DNA of 64,000 nucleotides from Rouxiella badensis. GTDB lineage: Bacteria; Pseudomonadota; Gammaproteobacteria; Enterobacterales; Enterobacteriaceae. Within the stretch, counting starts at the first letter, position 1. Each line of letters starts with the position of its first letter. The translations under genes were made by a program, and so were the position numbers. Where the stretch lies: contig NZ_MRWE01000026.1 of NCBI RefSeq assembly GCF_002093665.1, forward strand, positions 1 through 64,000. Direction: 5' to 3'. Of this stretch, positions 47,827-56,729 are shown piece after piece. The notes under the pieces are model-generated. The model was not told where the DNA came from. It did no database searches and saw only the letters and a list, made by a program, of their open reading frames with translations.

Positions 47827-48930
47827 TTAAAGAGATGCCAACGCGCTAAAGGCGCGATTAAAGATTTGCTGGGTGCGCAGATGTACCAACTGCTGCCAGT
47901 CTTTATCCTGCGGATAAAATCCTTCAAACAGCTCACCCTTGATTTTCTTGCCCTGCGGACTCTGCGGATCGCCATACAGATGCAGCCAGTGGTCGTCGCG
48001 GACCAGATGATGCATGGTTTCACCGTCATAGGTGCCGCACTCGACCACCAGTTGAATCAGCTGAGTATCGGGTAAGTTGTCGAGCATAAACTGAGACAGG
48101 TAGCCGGTTGCCGTCGCCGTTACGCCGGTATTACTGCCAATATTCTTGCCGGTTATCAGCACATACAGCCAGGGGCCAAACACCTCACGCGCCGGTTGCA
48201 GCGAAGGATAAGCTTTTTCGGCAATCGCCATCAACATCGGGTGACCATAGGCTCCCGCGCCGGTATGCAGATCAAAACTGACTATCGCTTTGGCATGTGC
48301 CAAATGTGTTTGAATGATGGTAAGCAGCGTGCGGTTAGACCAGCTCGGCTGCTGGCCGCCGAAAAAGATCCCTTCAGCATGGGTGTATTGACCCGCCTCG
48401 ACGATTTTTTTGATCTCACTCCAGCCTGACTCCTGCGAGTACTTGTCCATCAGGTCGTCGGCGGCGGCGCGCTCAGGGCCGTTTAAGTCTTTACTCAGAT
48501 AAATATCATGCAGATCTTCATAGCGGGCATTCACCGGCAGCGGCTTACTAAAGTCGATAAAGTTGCGGTTAAGATCCATGTTGTCTTCATTGACCCGCCT
48601 CAGGTGCGCAGTGCCCCACGGATTGAGCAGGTGGATCATGACCACGGCGGTATCGGCGGGCAACGTATTAGCGTGATTCACGGCCAGCCAGTCAATCTGA
48701 CATTCGGATCCGTAGTAACCTTCCACGCCGTGCGTGCCTGATACCACCACGAACAGTCGCGAAGACTGTGGGTTGCCAAGCACCGCCACGTCGGTAGCTA
48801 ACGCTTCTCCCTTGGGGCCTTTCAGGGGATGAGGATACTGCGTGAGTTTAGCGCCTGCTTGTCTGGCAGCGGCGAGGAAGCGCTCACGCTGCACCGTAAA
48901 ATCAGGCAATTGAGAGTAACCCTGCAGCAT
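47827..48930 (-). CDS. DUF2817 family M14-like metallopeptidase
   Basis: The 367-residue protein has carboxypeptidase-like zinc ligands: His and Glu in SGTHGVEGYYGS, a later His in SFDLHTGAGAYGHP, and an acidic catalytic candidate in VVECGTYDG. DUF2817 proteins are placed in the M14 clan; substrates are not established. No signal peptide. A binding protein gene on the same strand ends 57 bases upstream, so the two probably form an operon of binding protein then peptidase. Confidence 0.85.
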   Translation of the reverse strand: MLQGYSQLPDFTVQRERFLAAARQAGAKLTQYPHPLKGPKGEALATDVAVLGNPQSSRLFVVVSGTHGVEGYYGSECQIDWLAVNHANTLPADTAVVMIHLLNPWGTAHLRRVNEDNMDLNRNFIDFSKPLPVNARYEDLHDIYLSKDLNGPERAAADDLMDKYSQESGWSEIKKIVEAGQYTHAEGIFFGGQQPSWSNRTLLTIIQTHLAHAKAIVSFDLHTGAGAYGHPMLMAIAEKAYPSLQPAREVFGPWLYVLITGKNIGSNTGVTATATGYLSQFMLDNLPDTQLIQLVVECGTYDGETMHHLVRDDHWLHLYGDPQSPQGKKIKGELFEGFYPQDKDWQQLVHLRTQQIFNRAFSALASL

Positions 48931-48987
48931 CCTTATCTCCTTGTTTAAGACTGTGCGAACCGGCCGTATTACGACGGCCAGCGATGA

Positions 48988-49770
48988 TTATGGCTGTTTA
49001 TTATAGACTTCAAAGCTGAAGTATTTTTTTGAGATCTTATCGAAGGTGCCGTCTTTATGGATAGCCGCCAGCGCCTTGTTGATCATCTCCTGATGTTCTT
49101 TATCGCCTTTACGCAGGCCGATTGCCGTACCGGCCCCCAGATAACGTGGGTCATTCAGCATCTCACCGCTGAAGGCGAAATCTTTACCGGCGGCAGTATC
49201 GAGGAAGCCCGACTGCGCCGCGGCGGCGTTGGTCAGCGTGGCATCGACACGGCCGGATTCAAGATCCTGATTCACCAAATCCTGATTTTGATAAGACACG
49301 ACGTTCACGCCTTTGCTCTGCCACAGCGCCTGCGCATAGGCTTCCTGAATGGTGCCCTGCGCGACGCCGATACTTTTACCTTTTAGCGATTCCGGGGTAG
49401 GCATTAGTCCGCTGCCTTTCCTGGCTACCAGCACGCTCGGAATGTGGTAGAGCATGTCGGAAAAATCAACCTGTGCCTGACGCTTTGGTGTCACCGACAT
49501 GGCAGAGAGAACGGCATCGAATTTTTTGGCGTTTAGGGCCGGAATAATGCTGTCAAAGCCGGTTTCGACCCACTGGCATTTCACCTTCAGTTGCTGGCAA
49601 ATGGCGTTACCAAGGTCAACGTCGAAACCGACCAGGCTGCCGTTGGGCGCTTTAGTTTCAAAAGGCGCAAACGTAGGATCTACACCGAAGCGCAGGACTG
49701 AGTCGGCATTCGCCAGAGAGCTAAACGAGGCCAGAGCCAGTAGGGTGAACAACGCGCTTTTCTTCATCAT
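48988..49770 (-). CDS. ABC transporter substrate-binding protein, basic/polar amino acid type
   Basis: The 260-residue periplasmic protein has a signal peptide ending SLANA and the HisJ/ArgT-type fold: LRFGVDPTFAPFET, GFDVDLGNAICQQLKVKCQW, LKGKSIGVAQGTIQEAYAQ. It is clearly related to the binding protein at 40763. GAGG precedes the double ATG at 49770/49767. No permease genes are adjacent. It precedes the DUF2817 peptidase gene. Confidence 0.92.
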   Translation of the reverse strand: MMKKSALFTLLALASFSSLANADSVLRFGVDPTFAPFETKAPNGSLVGFDVDLGNAICQQLKVKCQWVETGFDSIIPALNAKKFDAVLSAMSVTPKRQAQVDFSDMLYHIPSVLVARKGSGLMPTPESLKGKSIGVAQGTIQEAYAQALWQSKGVNVVSYQNQDLVNQDLESGRVDATLTNAAAAQSGFLDTAAGKDFAFSGEMLNDPRYLGAGTAIGLRKGDKEHQEMINKALAAIHKDGTFDKISKKYFSFEVYNKQP

Positions 49771-49986
49771 AGTTTCCTCAGGGTAGATTGACGGCCTTTC
49801 TCAGCAAGTTACAGCAAGATGCGTACCATCTTTATAAATTATTAACGAGAATACCTGAGTAACCCAGGTAACAGAACACAGGGAATAAAAACAGTTTATT
49901 GCACCATCTCAAGGTGATAGAACTGGGTAAATATAGGGTTTACACCAAAATGCAGGGCGGGTTTATCTGACGGCAGAGGGGGAAAA

Positions 49987-50466
49987 ATGAAGATCAGAGT
50001 CGCGAATAAAGGGGATGCTCAAGGATTATGGCGGCTGCGCAACGCGGCGCTTAGGTACGGATGCGTCCAGGTTTATGATGAACCCACCCTGAAGGCGTTT
50101 ACGCCCGATATCATGCCGGAAGGCATGAACAAGACAATCGCCGAAAATCAGGTTTTTATCATAGATTCTTCAGATGGAAAAAATCCTGTTGCCTGCGGTT
50201 ACCTCGATCTGGTCACGGGTCACGTGGAGGCTGTTTTCACCCAGCCCGAGTATCAAGGTAAAGGGCTAGCGGCGGCCATCATTGAACAAATCAAGCAGCA
50301 GGCCAGAAGCCTAAACATTCGCCAGCTTACGCTCTCTTCTACGCCAAACGCGGTGGGGTTTTATTTGCGACAAGGGTTTAGCGTGGTCGCCAAAGGCAAG
50401 TATTTTTCTCACTCGACGGGTACCTACCTCGACTGCGTCGAGATGATTTGGCTGGATAACGCCTAG
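49987..50466 (+). CDS. GNAT family N-acetyltransferase
   Basis: The 159-residue protein has the GNAT core (VEAVFTQPEYQGKGLAAAIIEQIKQQ and FYLRQGFSVVAKGKYF). A purine-rich AGAGGGGGA stretch precedes the ATG. It stands alone between a divergent binding protein and a convergent phytase gene. Substrate unknown. Confidence 0.88.
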   Translation: MKIRVANKGDAQGLWRLRNAALRYGCVQVYDEPTLKAFTPDIMPEGMNKTIAENQVFIIDSSDGKNPVACGYLDLVTGHVEAVFTQPEYQGKGLAAAIIEQIKQQARSLNIRQLTLSSTPNAVGFYLRQGFSVVAKGKYFSHSTGTYLDCVEMIWLDNA

Positions 50467-50491
50467 GATGCGTTACCCAGCCGAGTGAGAC

Positions 50492-51826
50492 TTAAATCTT
50501 ACACTGCGGCAGCTGTGCCTTGGTCATGACCTGATGGAAGGTCTTGATGGCACAAAGCTTGTTGGGGCCGATATTTTCACAGCCGGGGAGGGTGATTGCT
50601 ATGCTGCTCGGTGGGTTGTTTAGCGTCAGAACCTGCTGTGATCGCATCTGATCCCGTGTCTGATAGACCATTTTCAGCGAAATATACTGCTGGTGCGAGG
50701 TGCGGCTCTGCCAGCGCTCAAACACTAATGCGCCAGCCGGTGGCGTGTTGTCCGGCTGCCCGTCCAGTGACCAGTTCAGGCCCAACGCGCCCGCGACGTT
50801 TTCGATATTGGTATCATGTCCGCCGAGAATCAACAGCTTATTGCCCGTCGGGAGCGTATAGCCGGAAGCCGGTTTCTCTGGTGCTCCCAGTGCGCTATCA
50901 ATCGCTTGCAGGATTGGCGTGCCGTTGGACTTCGCCAAATAAGGCGTTCCTGACATCAGACTAAATTGCAGATTGTGCAGCGCCATCAAGCCTTGCCAGG
51001 TTTTTTGGTCTTTGATATTTCCCCACGCGGGGTCGGTCATACCCTGTGCATCCTGTAACAGGAAGATTTCAGCCAGCGTAGAAGAAAGGCCAATTGCGCC
51101 CTTAAGCGATGCGTCGGTACCATTTTCCTTCACCTTCACCTTCACCTTGACCGATGACGGCATATTGATGCCCAGTTCGCACTGCTGGCCTTTTTTCTGC
51201 ATCTTCTGACAATAGGCGGAATGCGGATAATCCAGCACGTTGCTCATCAGCTGCAGCTGTGGCGCATAGGTTTTGTCGAGTGCCGAAAGAGAGCCTCCTG
51301 CCTGTTGCTCGATAGCCTGCTGCGCCGTTTTCTCATCGAGTTTGCATACTTTTGCCTTCAAGGCATGGAAAAGAGGATCGGCTTTTTTGAGATCGTTTTG
51401 GAAATGGGCATCGAGGTGGCAACCCGGCGCAATGCCATTTAACAAAGCTTGGGTGGTCAGTCGCGTGCGTTGGTCCACGTCTCCCCAGCCAAATATCGCA
51501 CCGTTGGCAGGGCAAGACTTGTCGGATATTAGCCCTTCTTTACGAAAATACTCACCGTAATAGCCGCCCATCAATGTGACAAGATGTTCACCTCGCGGGG
51601 TCAGATAACCGAATTTTACCGGCCACACTGGCCAGTCTTTCGCGGCAACCTGTTCCATTTTTTTTGTCTGTTTGGTCGGCGCACGAACGCCGTGACGGCT
51701 TAAAATGACTGCCTGCTGTAGCTGGAGATTTTGCGTCGCCGGGGCGTCATCGGCAAAAGAGAGTAGCGGAAAACTCAGGCCTGCCAGCAGCGCAGAAACG
51801 ACAAGAGGGAGAGACTTAACCGACAT
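50492..51826 (-). CDS. Periplasmic histidine acid phosphatase, AppA-like phytase
   Basis: The 444-residue protein has a signal peptide ending SFA-DD, the catalytic RHGVRAP (about 44-50) and the proton donor HDTN (about 338), with eight cysteines or more for periplasmic disulfides. It belongs to the branch 2 histidine phosphatases; E. coli AppA (432 residues) hydrolyses phytate and other phosphomonoesters, while Agp is a related glucose-1-phosphatase. An exposed-looking VKVKVKVKE stretch is encoded by a hexamer repeat. Confidence 0.88.
   Translation of the reverse strand: MSVKSLPLVVSALLAGLSFPLLSFADDAPATQNLQLQQAVILSRHGVRAPTKQTKKMEQVAAKDWPVWPVKFGYLTPRGEHLVTLMGGYYGEYFRKEGLISDKSCPANGAIFGWGDVDQRTRLTTQALLNGIAPGCHLDAHFQNDLKKADPLFHALKAKVCKLDEKTAQQAIEQQAGGSLSALDKTYAPQLQLMSNVLDYPHSAYCQKMQKKGQQCELGINMPSSVKVKVKVKENGTDASLKGAIGLSSTLAEIFLLQDAQGMTDPAWGNIKDQKTWQGLMALHNLQFSLMSGTPYLAKSNGTPILQAIDSALGAPEKPASGYTLPTGNKLLILGGHDTNIENVAGALGLNWSLDGQPDNTPPAGALVFERWQSRTSHQQYISLKMVYQTRDQMRSQQVLTLNNPPSSIAITLPGCENIGPNKLCAIKTFHQVMTKAQLPQCKI
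51129..51152 (-). repeat. Hexanucleotide tandem repeat inside the phytase gene
   Basis: Three exact copies of TTCACC (plus strand) and a fourth copy with one change, TTGACC, encode alternating Val-Lys. Slippage would add or remove Val-Lys pairs without a frameshift. Confidence 0.85.
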
Positions 51827-51889
51827 GTGGCTTCCTTTTTAAATTGACTCAACTGATATTGTCTTAAAAGAATGAGGAAAACATGAGGA

Positions 51890-52324
51890 TTACTGAGGCG
51901 TTAAGGCTTTGCTCATAAATATTCGGCTCGAGCCCTCAGGTGAGCAAGGGATCTCGCCAAAGCGCTGCCAGCCATATTTGGCGTAGAAATTCGGTGCCTG
52001 AAAACTGAGGGTGTAGAGCACGCCTGAAGTGCATCCGCGTCTCGCCCCTTCCTGTTCAAACTGTCGCAGAATCTCCGAGCCGAGACCCGAACCGCGCAGC
52101 GTGAGAGGTAGATAGAACAGCTCGATAAACATCAGCCCGAGAGAGGTACGCCCGAGCATACCGCCCAGCACTTTACCGGTCTGTGGATCTTTCACCAAAA
52201 CCGCCAGCGGTTGTCTATCCTTGATGCCTGCCATTTCGGTATTGAAATCGTCGAGACCGTCGCCGATTATCGCTTTTGCTTCATCATCAATGACATCCGT
52301 CATTTGCAGCCGATACTTTTCCAT
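51890..52324 (-). CDS. GNAT family N-acetyltransferase
   Basis: The 144-residue protein from ATG 52324 (GAGG 5 bases upstream) shows FIELFYLPLTLRGSGLGSEILRQFEQEGARRGC and APNFYAKYGWQRFGEI, typical of single-domain GNATs. Substrate unknown. It lies between the phytase and dipZ genes on the same strand but with separate spacing. Confidence 0.87.
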   Translation of the reverse strand: MEKYRLQMTDVIDDEAKAIIGDGLDDFNTEMAGIKDRQPLAVLVKDPQTGKVLGGMLGRTSLGLMFIELFYLPLTLRGSGLGSEILRQFEQEGARRGCTSGVLYTLSFQAPNFYAKYGWQRFGEIPCSPEGSSRIFMSKALTPQ

Positions 52325-52417
52325 CAATGCCTCTGTCAGTAAATCACGATTAAATACTGAACCGATGATGGGGGAGGGCGTGAGAAATGGTCAAGTTAAA
52401 CTATTGTGTAGATAGAC

Positions 52418-52440
52418 AAAGGGGGAGCAAATGCTCCCCC
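52418..52440 (-). terminator. dipZ terminator
   Basis: A stem of gggggag / ctccccc, or one or two pairs longer, with a very short loop follows dipZ by 24 bases. On the minus strand it is followed by TTTG. Confidence 0.6.
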
Positions 52441-52463
52441 GGTATACTGAATTGTTCGGCTAA

Positions 52464-54206
52464 TTATCCAAAGGTAAAGGCGTAAGCATTCACGCCGCCG
52501 TTGAGGAACTCGATGCTGAAGGTGTGATTGCCGCTGTTGTCCTTCTGACGAATCAGTTGGTAAAGACGTTGGTCGGTGACAACGCCTTCACCGTCTGCGT
52601 TGGTGTCGCTGCCGTGCATCGCGCCAGGGACTTTACCGTCGAGCAAGACTTTAAATCGTACCGCTTTGCCGTCTTTGCCGGGGCCCAACACCAGATGCAG
52701 ATCGCGAGCGTGGAACTGATAAAGGATTCGTCCCGGTGCGCTGTTGAGCTGAATTTTCTCGTCATTGATTGTCCAGTTGCCATCAAGCGCCCAAGCGTTT
52801 AGGTCCAGCGTAGCAGGGGCTTTATAGTTAACGGCAACGTCAGACGCGGCATTATCGGAGGCAAAATTCTCGGTGCGCATATAGCCCAGATAAGTCTCGG
52901 GAGAAATTGAGCCCTCAAGCCCCGGTGCTTGTTCCACGCCCTTGCCCTGCACCTGACTTATTGATGTATCGACATTTTTAGCACCTGCTTCGCGCAGCAA
53001 TTCTTGAATGACACGCTCAGACTGAGCGTATTCCCCTTCACCAAAGTGGGTGTGGCGGATCTCACCTTTTGCATCAATAAAATAATGTGCGGGCCAATAC
53101 TGATTGTTGAAGGCGCGCCAGATTTTATAGTCGTTATCGATGGCTATTGGATAATCGATGCCCAGTTTTTTTGACTCTTTAGTGACGTTGTCGATGTCGC
53201 GTTCAAAGGCGAACTCAGGAGCATGTACCCCAATGACTACCAGTCCCTGACTGCGATATTTATCCGCCCAGGCCTTCACGTAAGGCAGCGCGCGCAGGCA
53301 GTTGATGCAGGAGTAAGTCCAAAAATCGACCAGTACAACCTTGCCGCGCAGTGAGGCTGCGGTAAGCGGCGGGGAATTTAGCCACTGCACAGCTCCGTCC
53401 AGTGAGGGCATCGGCCCCAGATCGGCAAGAGTAGGCAAGGCACCGTTGTCTGCGGCGGCCGTCGTTTCAGGATTTGCAGGATCGTTTACGCCAAACTTTT
53501 TAAGCAGCGTTTGCTCGATGCCGCCAGTTGATGCCGTTGATATTCTGGCTAATATCCCGGTATCCAGGCCAAGGGAGATAGCCACTACGCCAAGCAGCAT
53601 TGCCGCACCGATGCCGCGACGGATCCATTCTCCTGCGCCGAGGGATTTTTTCATCGCCGTGAAGACCTTGCCGCCAATCAGGAGCGCTAGCGTCAATGAG
53701 GTCACCGCGCCTGCCGCATAGGCTAAAAGCAGCAGCGTCGAACCTACGTTGGCACCTTGCAGCGCGGCGCCGGTGAGAACCAGTCCTAGAATCGGGCCTG
53801 CGCAGGGTGCCCATAGGAGACCGGTGGCGATACCGAGTAAAAAGGAGGTCCCGATCTTCGGTTTTCTACCCACGCTTAGCGCATCCGTCATGCGGTTCCC
53901 CGCCGAGACTAACGGATGCATCAGACGCTCACCGATACGAGGAAATAGCAGCGTGATACCAAAAATTGCCATTAAAATCAGGGCTAACCAGCGGCCATAC
54001 TGATTCGCCTGAACGACCCAACCTCCGCCAACGGCCGCGAGGGTAGCGACCAGCGTAAAGGTCAGCGCCATACCGGCCAGCAGAGGAAGCCCCGTACGGG
54101 CAAAGGATTGGTCGGAGCGTGCAAATACGAACGGCAGCACCGGCAAGATACAGGGGCTCGCGATAGTCAGCACGCCACCAAGATAAGCAAGGATTAGGAT
54201 TAGCAT
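52464..54206 (-). CDS. dipZ: DipZ: CcdA-type membrane thiol transporter fused to thioredoxin-like and C-terminal domains
   Basis: The 580-residue protein has an N-terminal CcdA/DsbD-beta-like domain of six or more TM segments (about 1-230) with cysteines in ASPCILPVLPF and WAPCAGPILG, a periplasmic TlpA/AhpC-like thioredoxin domain with SCINC (about 305), and a C-terminal beta-rich DipZ domain (about 430-580). It moves electrons from cytoplasmic thioredoxin to the periplasm; the final acceptor is unknown. The layout matches mycobacterial-type DipZ rather than E. coli DsbD. Confidence 0.9.
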   Translation of the reverse strand: MLILILAYLGGVLTIASPCILPVLPFVFARSDQSFARTGLPLLAGMALTFTLVATLAAVGGGWVVQANQYGRWLALILMAIFGITLLFPRIGERLMHPLVSAGNRMTDALSVGRKPKIGTSFLLGIATGLLWAPCAGPILGLVLTGAALQGANVGSTLLLLAYAAGAVTSLTLALLIGGKVFTAMKKSLGAGEWIRRGIGAAMLLGVVAISLGLDTGILARISTASTGGIEQTLLKKFGVNDPANPETTAAADNGALPTLADLGPMPSLDGAVQWLNSPPLTAASLRGKVVLVDFWTYSCINCLRALPYVKAWADKYRSQGLVVIGVHAPEFAFERDIDNVTKESKKLGIDYPIAIDNDYKIWRAFNNQYWPAHYFIDAKGEIRHTHFGEGEYAQSERVIQELLREAGAKNVDTSISQVQGKGVEQAPGLEGSISPETYLGYMRTENFASDNAASDVAVNYKAPATLDLNAWALDGNWTINDEKIQLNSAPGRILYQFHARDLHLVLGPGKDGKAVRFKVLLDGKVPGAMHGSDTNADGEGVVTDQRLYQLIRQKDNSGNHTFSIEFLNGGVNAYAFTFG

Positions 54207-54415
54207 GTCATTTTCTCGATCGGAATAGGGGTAAGGTTTTTCTCTTTTTACCCTTTAAGAATAGCGTGTTAACCAGTCCAATAAGGTGACCGCTTAATGA
54301 CTAAATTGTCATTTTTGATTCCTTTTCGCCGCTTTTCTCACTACCGGTCAAACTTTCTGAACGCTTCTGCCTCCATAGGTTCACTCACTGGATTGCAAAG
54401 CATCAGAGAGTTAGG

Positions 54416-54570
54416 AGTGTCTGAAATGACCCCGCGCCCAAAGACAAATCTGGCCTATATTTTGAGCATAGGAGGAGTCTATGAGCACACCACGTTTTAT
54501 CCCTGAATTTAAGGAAGAATCTGTCCGCCAGATCACTGAGCAGGACCATTCCGTTGCTGACGTTTCAGAA
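54416..54570 (+). mobile_element. Remnant of an IS3-family left end and orfA start
   Basis: From about 54416 the sequence reads like the left end of an IS3-type element (tgaccccgcgccc), followed by AGGAGGAG and an ATG at 54481. The first 30 codons, MSTPRFIPEFKEESVRQITEQ..., are typical of IS3-family orfA. Everything after about 54570 is foreign to the element: no orfB, no DDE motifs and no right end are present. The exact left boundary is uncertain. Confidence 0.65.
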
Positions 54571-54849
54571 CTCCTCGTTGCCTCTCATATCGTTCCTTGG
54601 TCGCTATGTGAATCCTTTGAACGCATTGATCCTTACAACGGTTTGCTGCTATCGCCTAACCTGGATAAGTTGTTCGATAAGGGGCTAATTAGTTTTACCG
54701 ATGAGGGAAAACTTTTACTAGGCACCTCGATCACCGATGAGGTTCTCAATAAGCTAGGTATCTCGAAGCACTCACAAATTTCTGCTTTAAAGCCAGAAAA
54801 TCTGCCTTACCTTTCGAGACATCGAGAGCTGTTTGAATTTAAGTATTAG
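54481..54849 (+). pseudogene. In-frame chimera of IS3 OrfA N-terminus and HNH endonuclease C-terminus
   Basis: One 122-codon open frame joins about 31 residues of transposase OrfA to about 91 residues of an HNH_2-type nuclease: VASHIVPWS (metal-binding His), DPYNGLLLSPNLDKLFDKGLISF and a natural-looking end YLSRHRELFEFKY. The nuclease lacks its N-terminal part, probably including its DNA- or partner-binding region. The IS supplies a strong AGGAGG box. Most likely a decayed relic left by IS insertion and deletion, but it could still be translated. Confidence 0.75.
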
Positions 54850-55392
54850 TGGTGATGATAAGTTTTGACGGTGTTGCTTTACCCACAGAGCCATCACGAC
54901 TCGATGAGAGGGTTTAATCGAAGTATGGCCCGTCTTCTCTTCCTTGCACATCTGTCACACCTTATCGCGAGAGAAGTAAGCGGATGTGTATTCCCTGTAT
55001 CAAGAAACCCTTCCATAAATGCCTTTGTTTTCAGACTAGCTCTCAGCCTGGGCCTAAAAATTATACCAATAAACAATAGATAGACGAGTTGAGTACCGAT
55101 TGATGTTCGCGACGGACGAGAATCGTCATTTCTTTTTTACAGAGCTAACTAACTTATATATTGATGCTTTTTTGAACCCGCATCCTTTCGTGTACACCTT
55201 GAATGTGGCGGATTTATTTTCGACCCACAGGTTACGCTCTCTCTTCCCGACAAAGATCAGTACATTTAGTTAACGGTCGTTACATAATTTAATTGCACGA
55301 GTTCCAGATGGGTATAATATTTAATTAACGAATGATAACTAATCCACGCCTGGACTAGTGATAACAAATTAACCAGATTTGAAGGAACTACT
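54850..55392. other. Gene-free, AT-rich stretch before the DUF1471 gene
   Basis: These 543 bases have lower GC than the flanks and no convincing coding sequence; a 72-codon frame at 54865-55083 matches no family I recognise. A perfect TATAAT at 55313-55318 may be the -10 box of the gene at 55393. The first part may be more debris from the nuclease/IS event. Confidence 0.5.
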
Positions 55393-55653
55393 ATGAAAAC
55401 CCTGACTAAAGTATTTTCCGTTATTGCACTGACTACCGCTTCGTTTGCAACCTTTGCCGCTACCGAAGTGAACTCCGCTCCAGCGGGTGAATACAGCGCT
55501 GGTACGATTAGTACGTCGGTAGACAGTGGTAACGTGGATGCGCTAAACGCAAAATTAGCGGCTAAAGCAACTCAAGACGGCGCACGTTCATACCGAATCA
55601 TCACTTCCGTTGGTGAAAATAACTTATCAGGCTCAGCAGAGATCTATAAATAA
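55393..55653 (+). CDS. DUF1471 (YhcN/YahO/BhsA family) small periplasmic protein
   Basis: The 86-residue protein has a Sec signal peptide (cleavage near TFA-AT, residue 22) and the small DUF1471 domain, ending with SYRIITSVGENNLSGSAEIYK typical of the YahO/YhcN group. Members respond to acid, peroxide or biofilm conditions; the role here is unknown. AAGGA lies before the ATG, and a TATAAT is about 75 bases upstream. Confidence 0.88.
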   Translation: MKTLTKVFSVIALTTASFATFAATEVNSAPAGEYSAGTISTSVDSGNVDALNAKLAAKATQDGARSYRIITSVGENNLSGSAEIYK

Positions 55654-55740
55654 TTTTCTGAGCCGATAAGAATACGCTGTTAGGTAGGCGACCATTAGAC
55701 GTTGTTTACACGACTACAGTAGTGAATTATTCCAGAGACG

Positions 55741-55775
55741 AAAAAGCCCGCAACCTTTTGGGATGCGGGCTTTCT
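55741..55775. terminator. Bidirectional terminator between the DUF1471 gene and ssrA
   Basis: The stem gcccgca / tgcgggc is bounded by A5 and by a T-rich stretch. It lies 41 bases beyond the tmRNA 3' end on the minus strand and is the likely ssrA terminator. Confidence 0.85.
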
Positions 55776-55816
55776 CTGCGTTTAAGGCCTTATCTGGTAA
55801 TAGCCGAAAACTTATT

Positions 55817-56197
55817 TGGTGGAGCTGGGGGGATTTGAACCCCCGTCCGAAATTACTACGCCGTTGGCACTACATGCTTAGTCCTGTCATTACATTCGCC
55901 TGTTAACTGCGGACGGACACGCCACTAACAAACTAGCCTGATTGGTTTTAACGCTTTCACCCCAGGCAGGATGTCCACGCGAGCTCTTTTGGGTTTGACC
56001 TTTCTTGATCCCCGTCCTAAGAGCGGAGGCTAGGGAGAAAGGGAACCTTCAGTGTATTAGACTGATTAAGCTGCTAAAGCAGCAGATTCGAATTGCGAGT
56101 CGTTTGCAATTATTTTTTTTGCGGTTTTTTACGAGGCCTCCGCACCTCGGCATGCACCTTGGGTTTCGCAAATCCCGTCGAATCCAGAATCAGCCCC
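55817..56197 (-). ncRNA. ssrA: Transfer-messenger RNA (tmRNA)
   Basis: On the minus strand the gene starts with GGGGCTGATTCTGGATTCGA and ends with GGGGGTTCAAATCCCCCCAG then CTCCACCA, the tRNA-like ends of tmRNA. The tag frame at 56066-56107 reads ANDSQFESAALAA and stop. The gene is 381 bases (363 in E. coli) and the tag has 13 residues against 10 in E. coli. The LAA end needed for ClpXP/ClpAP recognition is kept. It lies 49 bases downstream of smpB, as in E. coli. Confidence 0.97.
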
Positions 56198-56246
56198 AAA
56201 GAACTGTCAGCAGTATATCAGAACTTTACCCCGATAAGCCAGAGAC

Positions 56247-56729
56247 TTAACGTTTGGCGCTTTTCATAATACGTGCTTTATCAACTGCCCACTCGCGATT
56301 TTTAGCCGTGTCGCGCTTGTCGTGATCTTGTTTACCTTTCGCGAGGCCGATTTTGACCTTGGTCCAGGCATTTTTCCAATACATTGAGAGAGCAACTACC
56401 GTATAGCCATCGCGGTTTACCTTACCGAACAGCTTGTCGAGCTCGCGCCTGTTCATTAAGAGTTTACGGGTACGCATTGGCTCGCAAACAACGTGACTTG
56501 AAGCAACGGTCAGTGGTGTAATGGTCGCACCAAACAGGAAGGCTTCCCCGTCTCTGAAGGTCACATAACTATCAGCAATGTTGGCTTTGCCAGCGCGCAG
56601 TGATTTTACTTCCCATCCTTGCAAAGAAATACCTGCCTCAATTTCATCTTCGATGAAATATTCATGGCGAGCGCGTTTGTTCATTGCAATGGTTGCGGAA
56701 CCGGGTTTATGTGCTTTTTTCTTTGTCAT
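56247..56729 (-). CDS. smpB: SsrA-binding protein SmpB
   Basis: SmpB binds the tRNA-like part of tmRNA and delivers it to stalled ribosomes. The 160-residue protein equals E. coli in length and shows [32 protein letters not shown] and the basic C-terminal [20 protein letters not shown] tail that reads the empty mRNA channel. It lies just upstream of ssrA. Confidence 0.97.
   Translation of the reverse strand: MTKKKAHKPGSATIAMNKRARHEYFIEDEIEAGISLQGWEVKSLRAGKANIADSYVTFRDGEAFLFGATITPLTVASSHVVCEPMRTRKLLMNRRELDKLFGKVNRDGYTVVALSMYWKNAWTKVKIGLAKGKQDHDKRDTAKNREWAVDKARIMKSAKR

Noticed and set aside
47827-49770. Defence or toxin-antitoxin system in the accessory zone
   Set aside because: RatA/RatB is the conserved housekeeping pair at another site, and the HNH fragment is truncated; no restriction, CBASS, retron, CRISPR or similar module could be supported.
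54297-54506. 69-codon frame upstream of the chimera
   Set aside because: It has no ribosome binding site or family match and overlaps the IS remnant and the start of the chimera in another frame.
54865-55083. 72-codon frame in the AT-rich spacer
   Set aside because: No recognisable domain, start signal or neighbour coupling; treated as chance.
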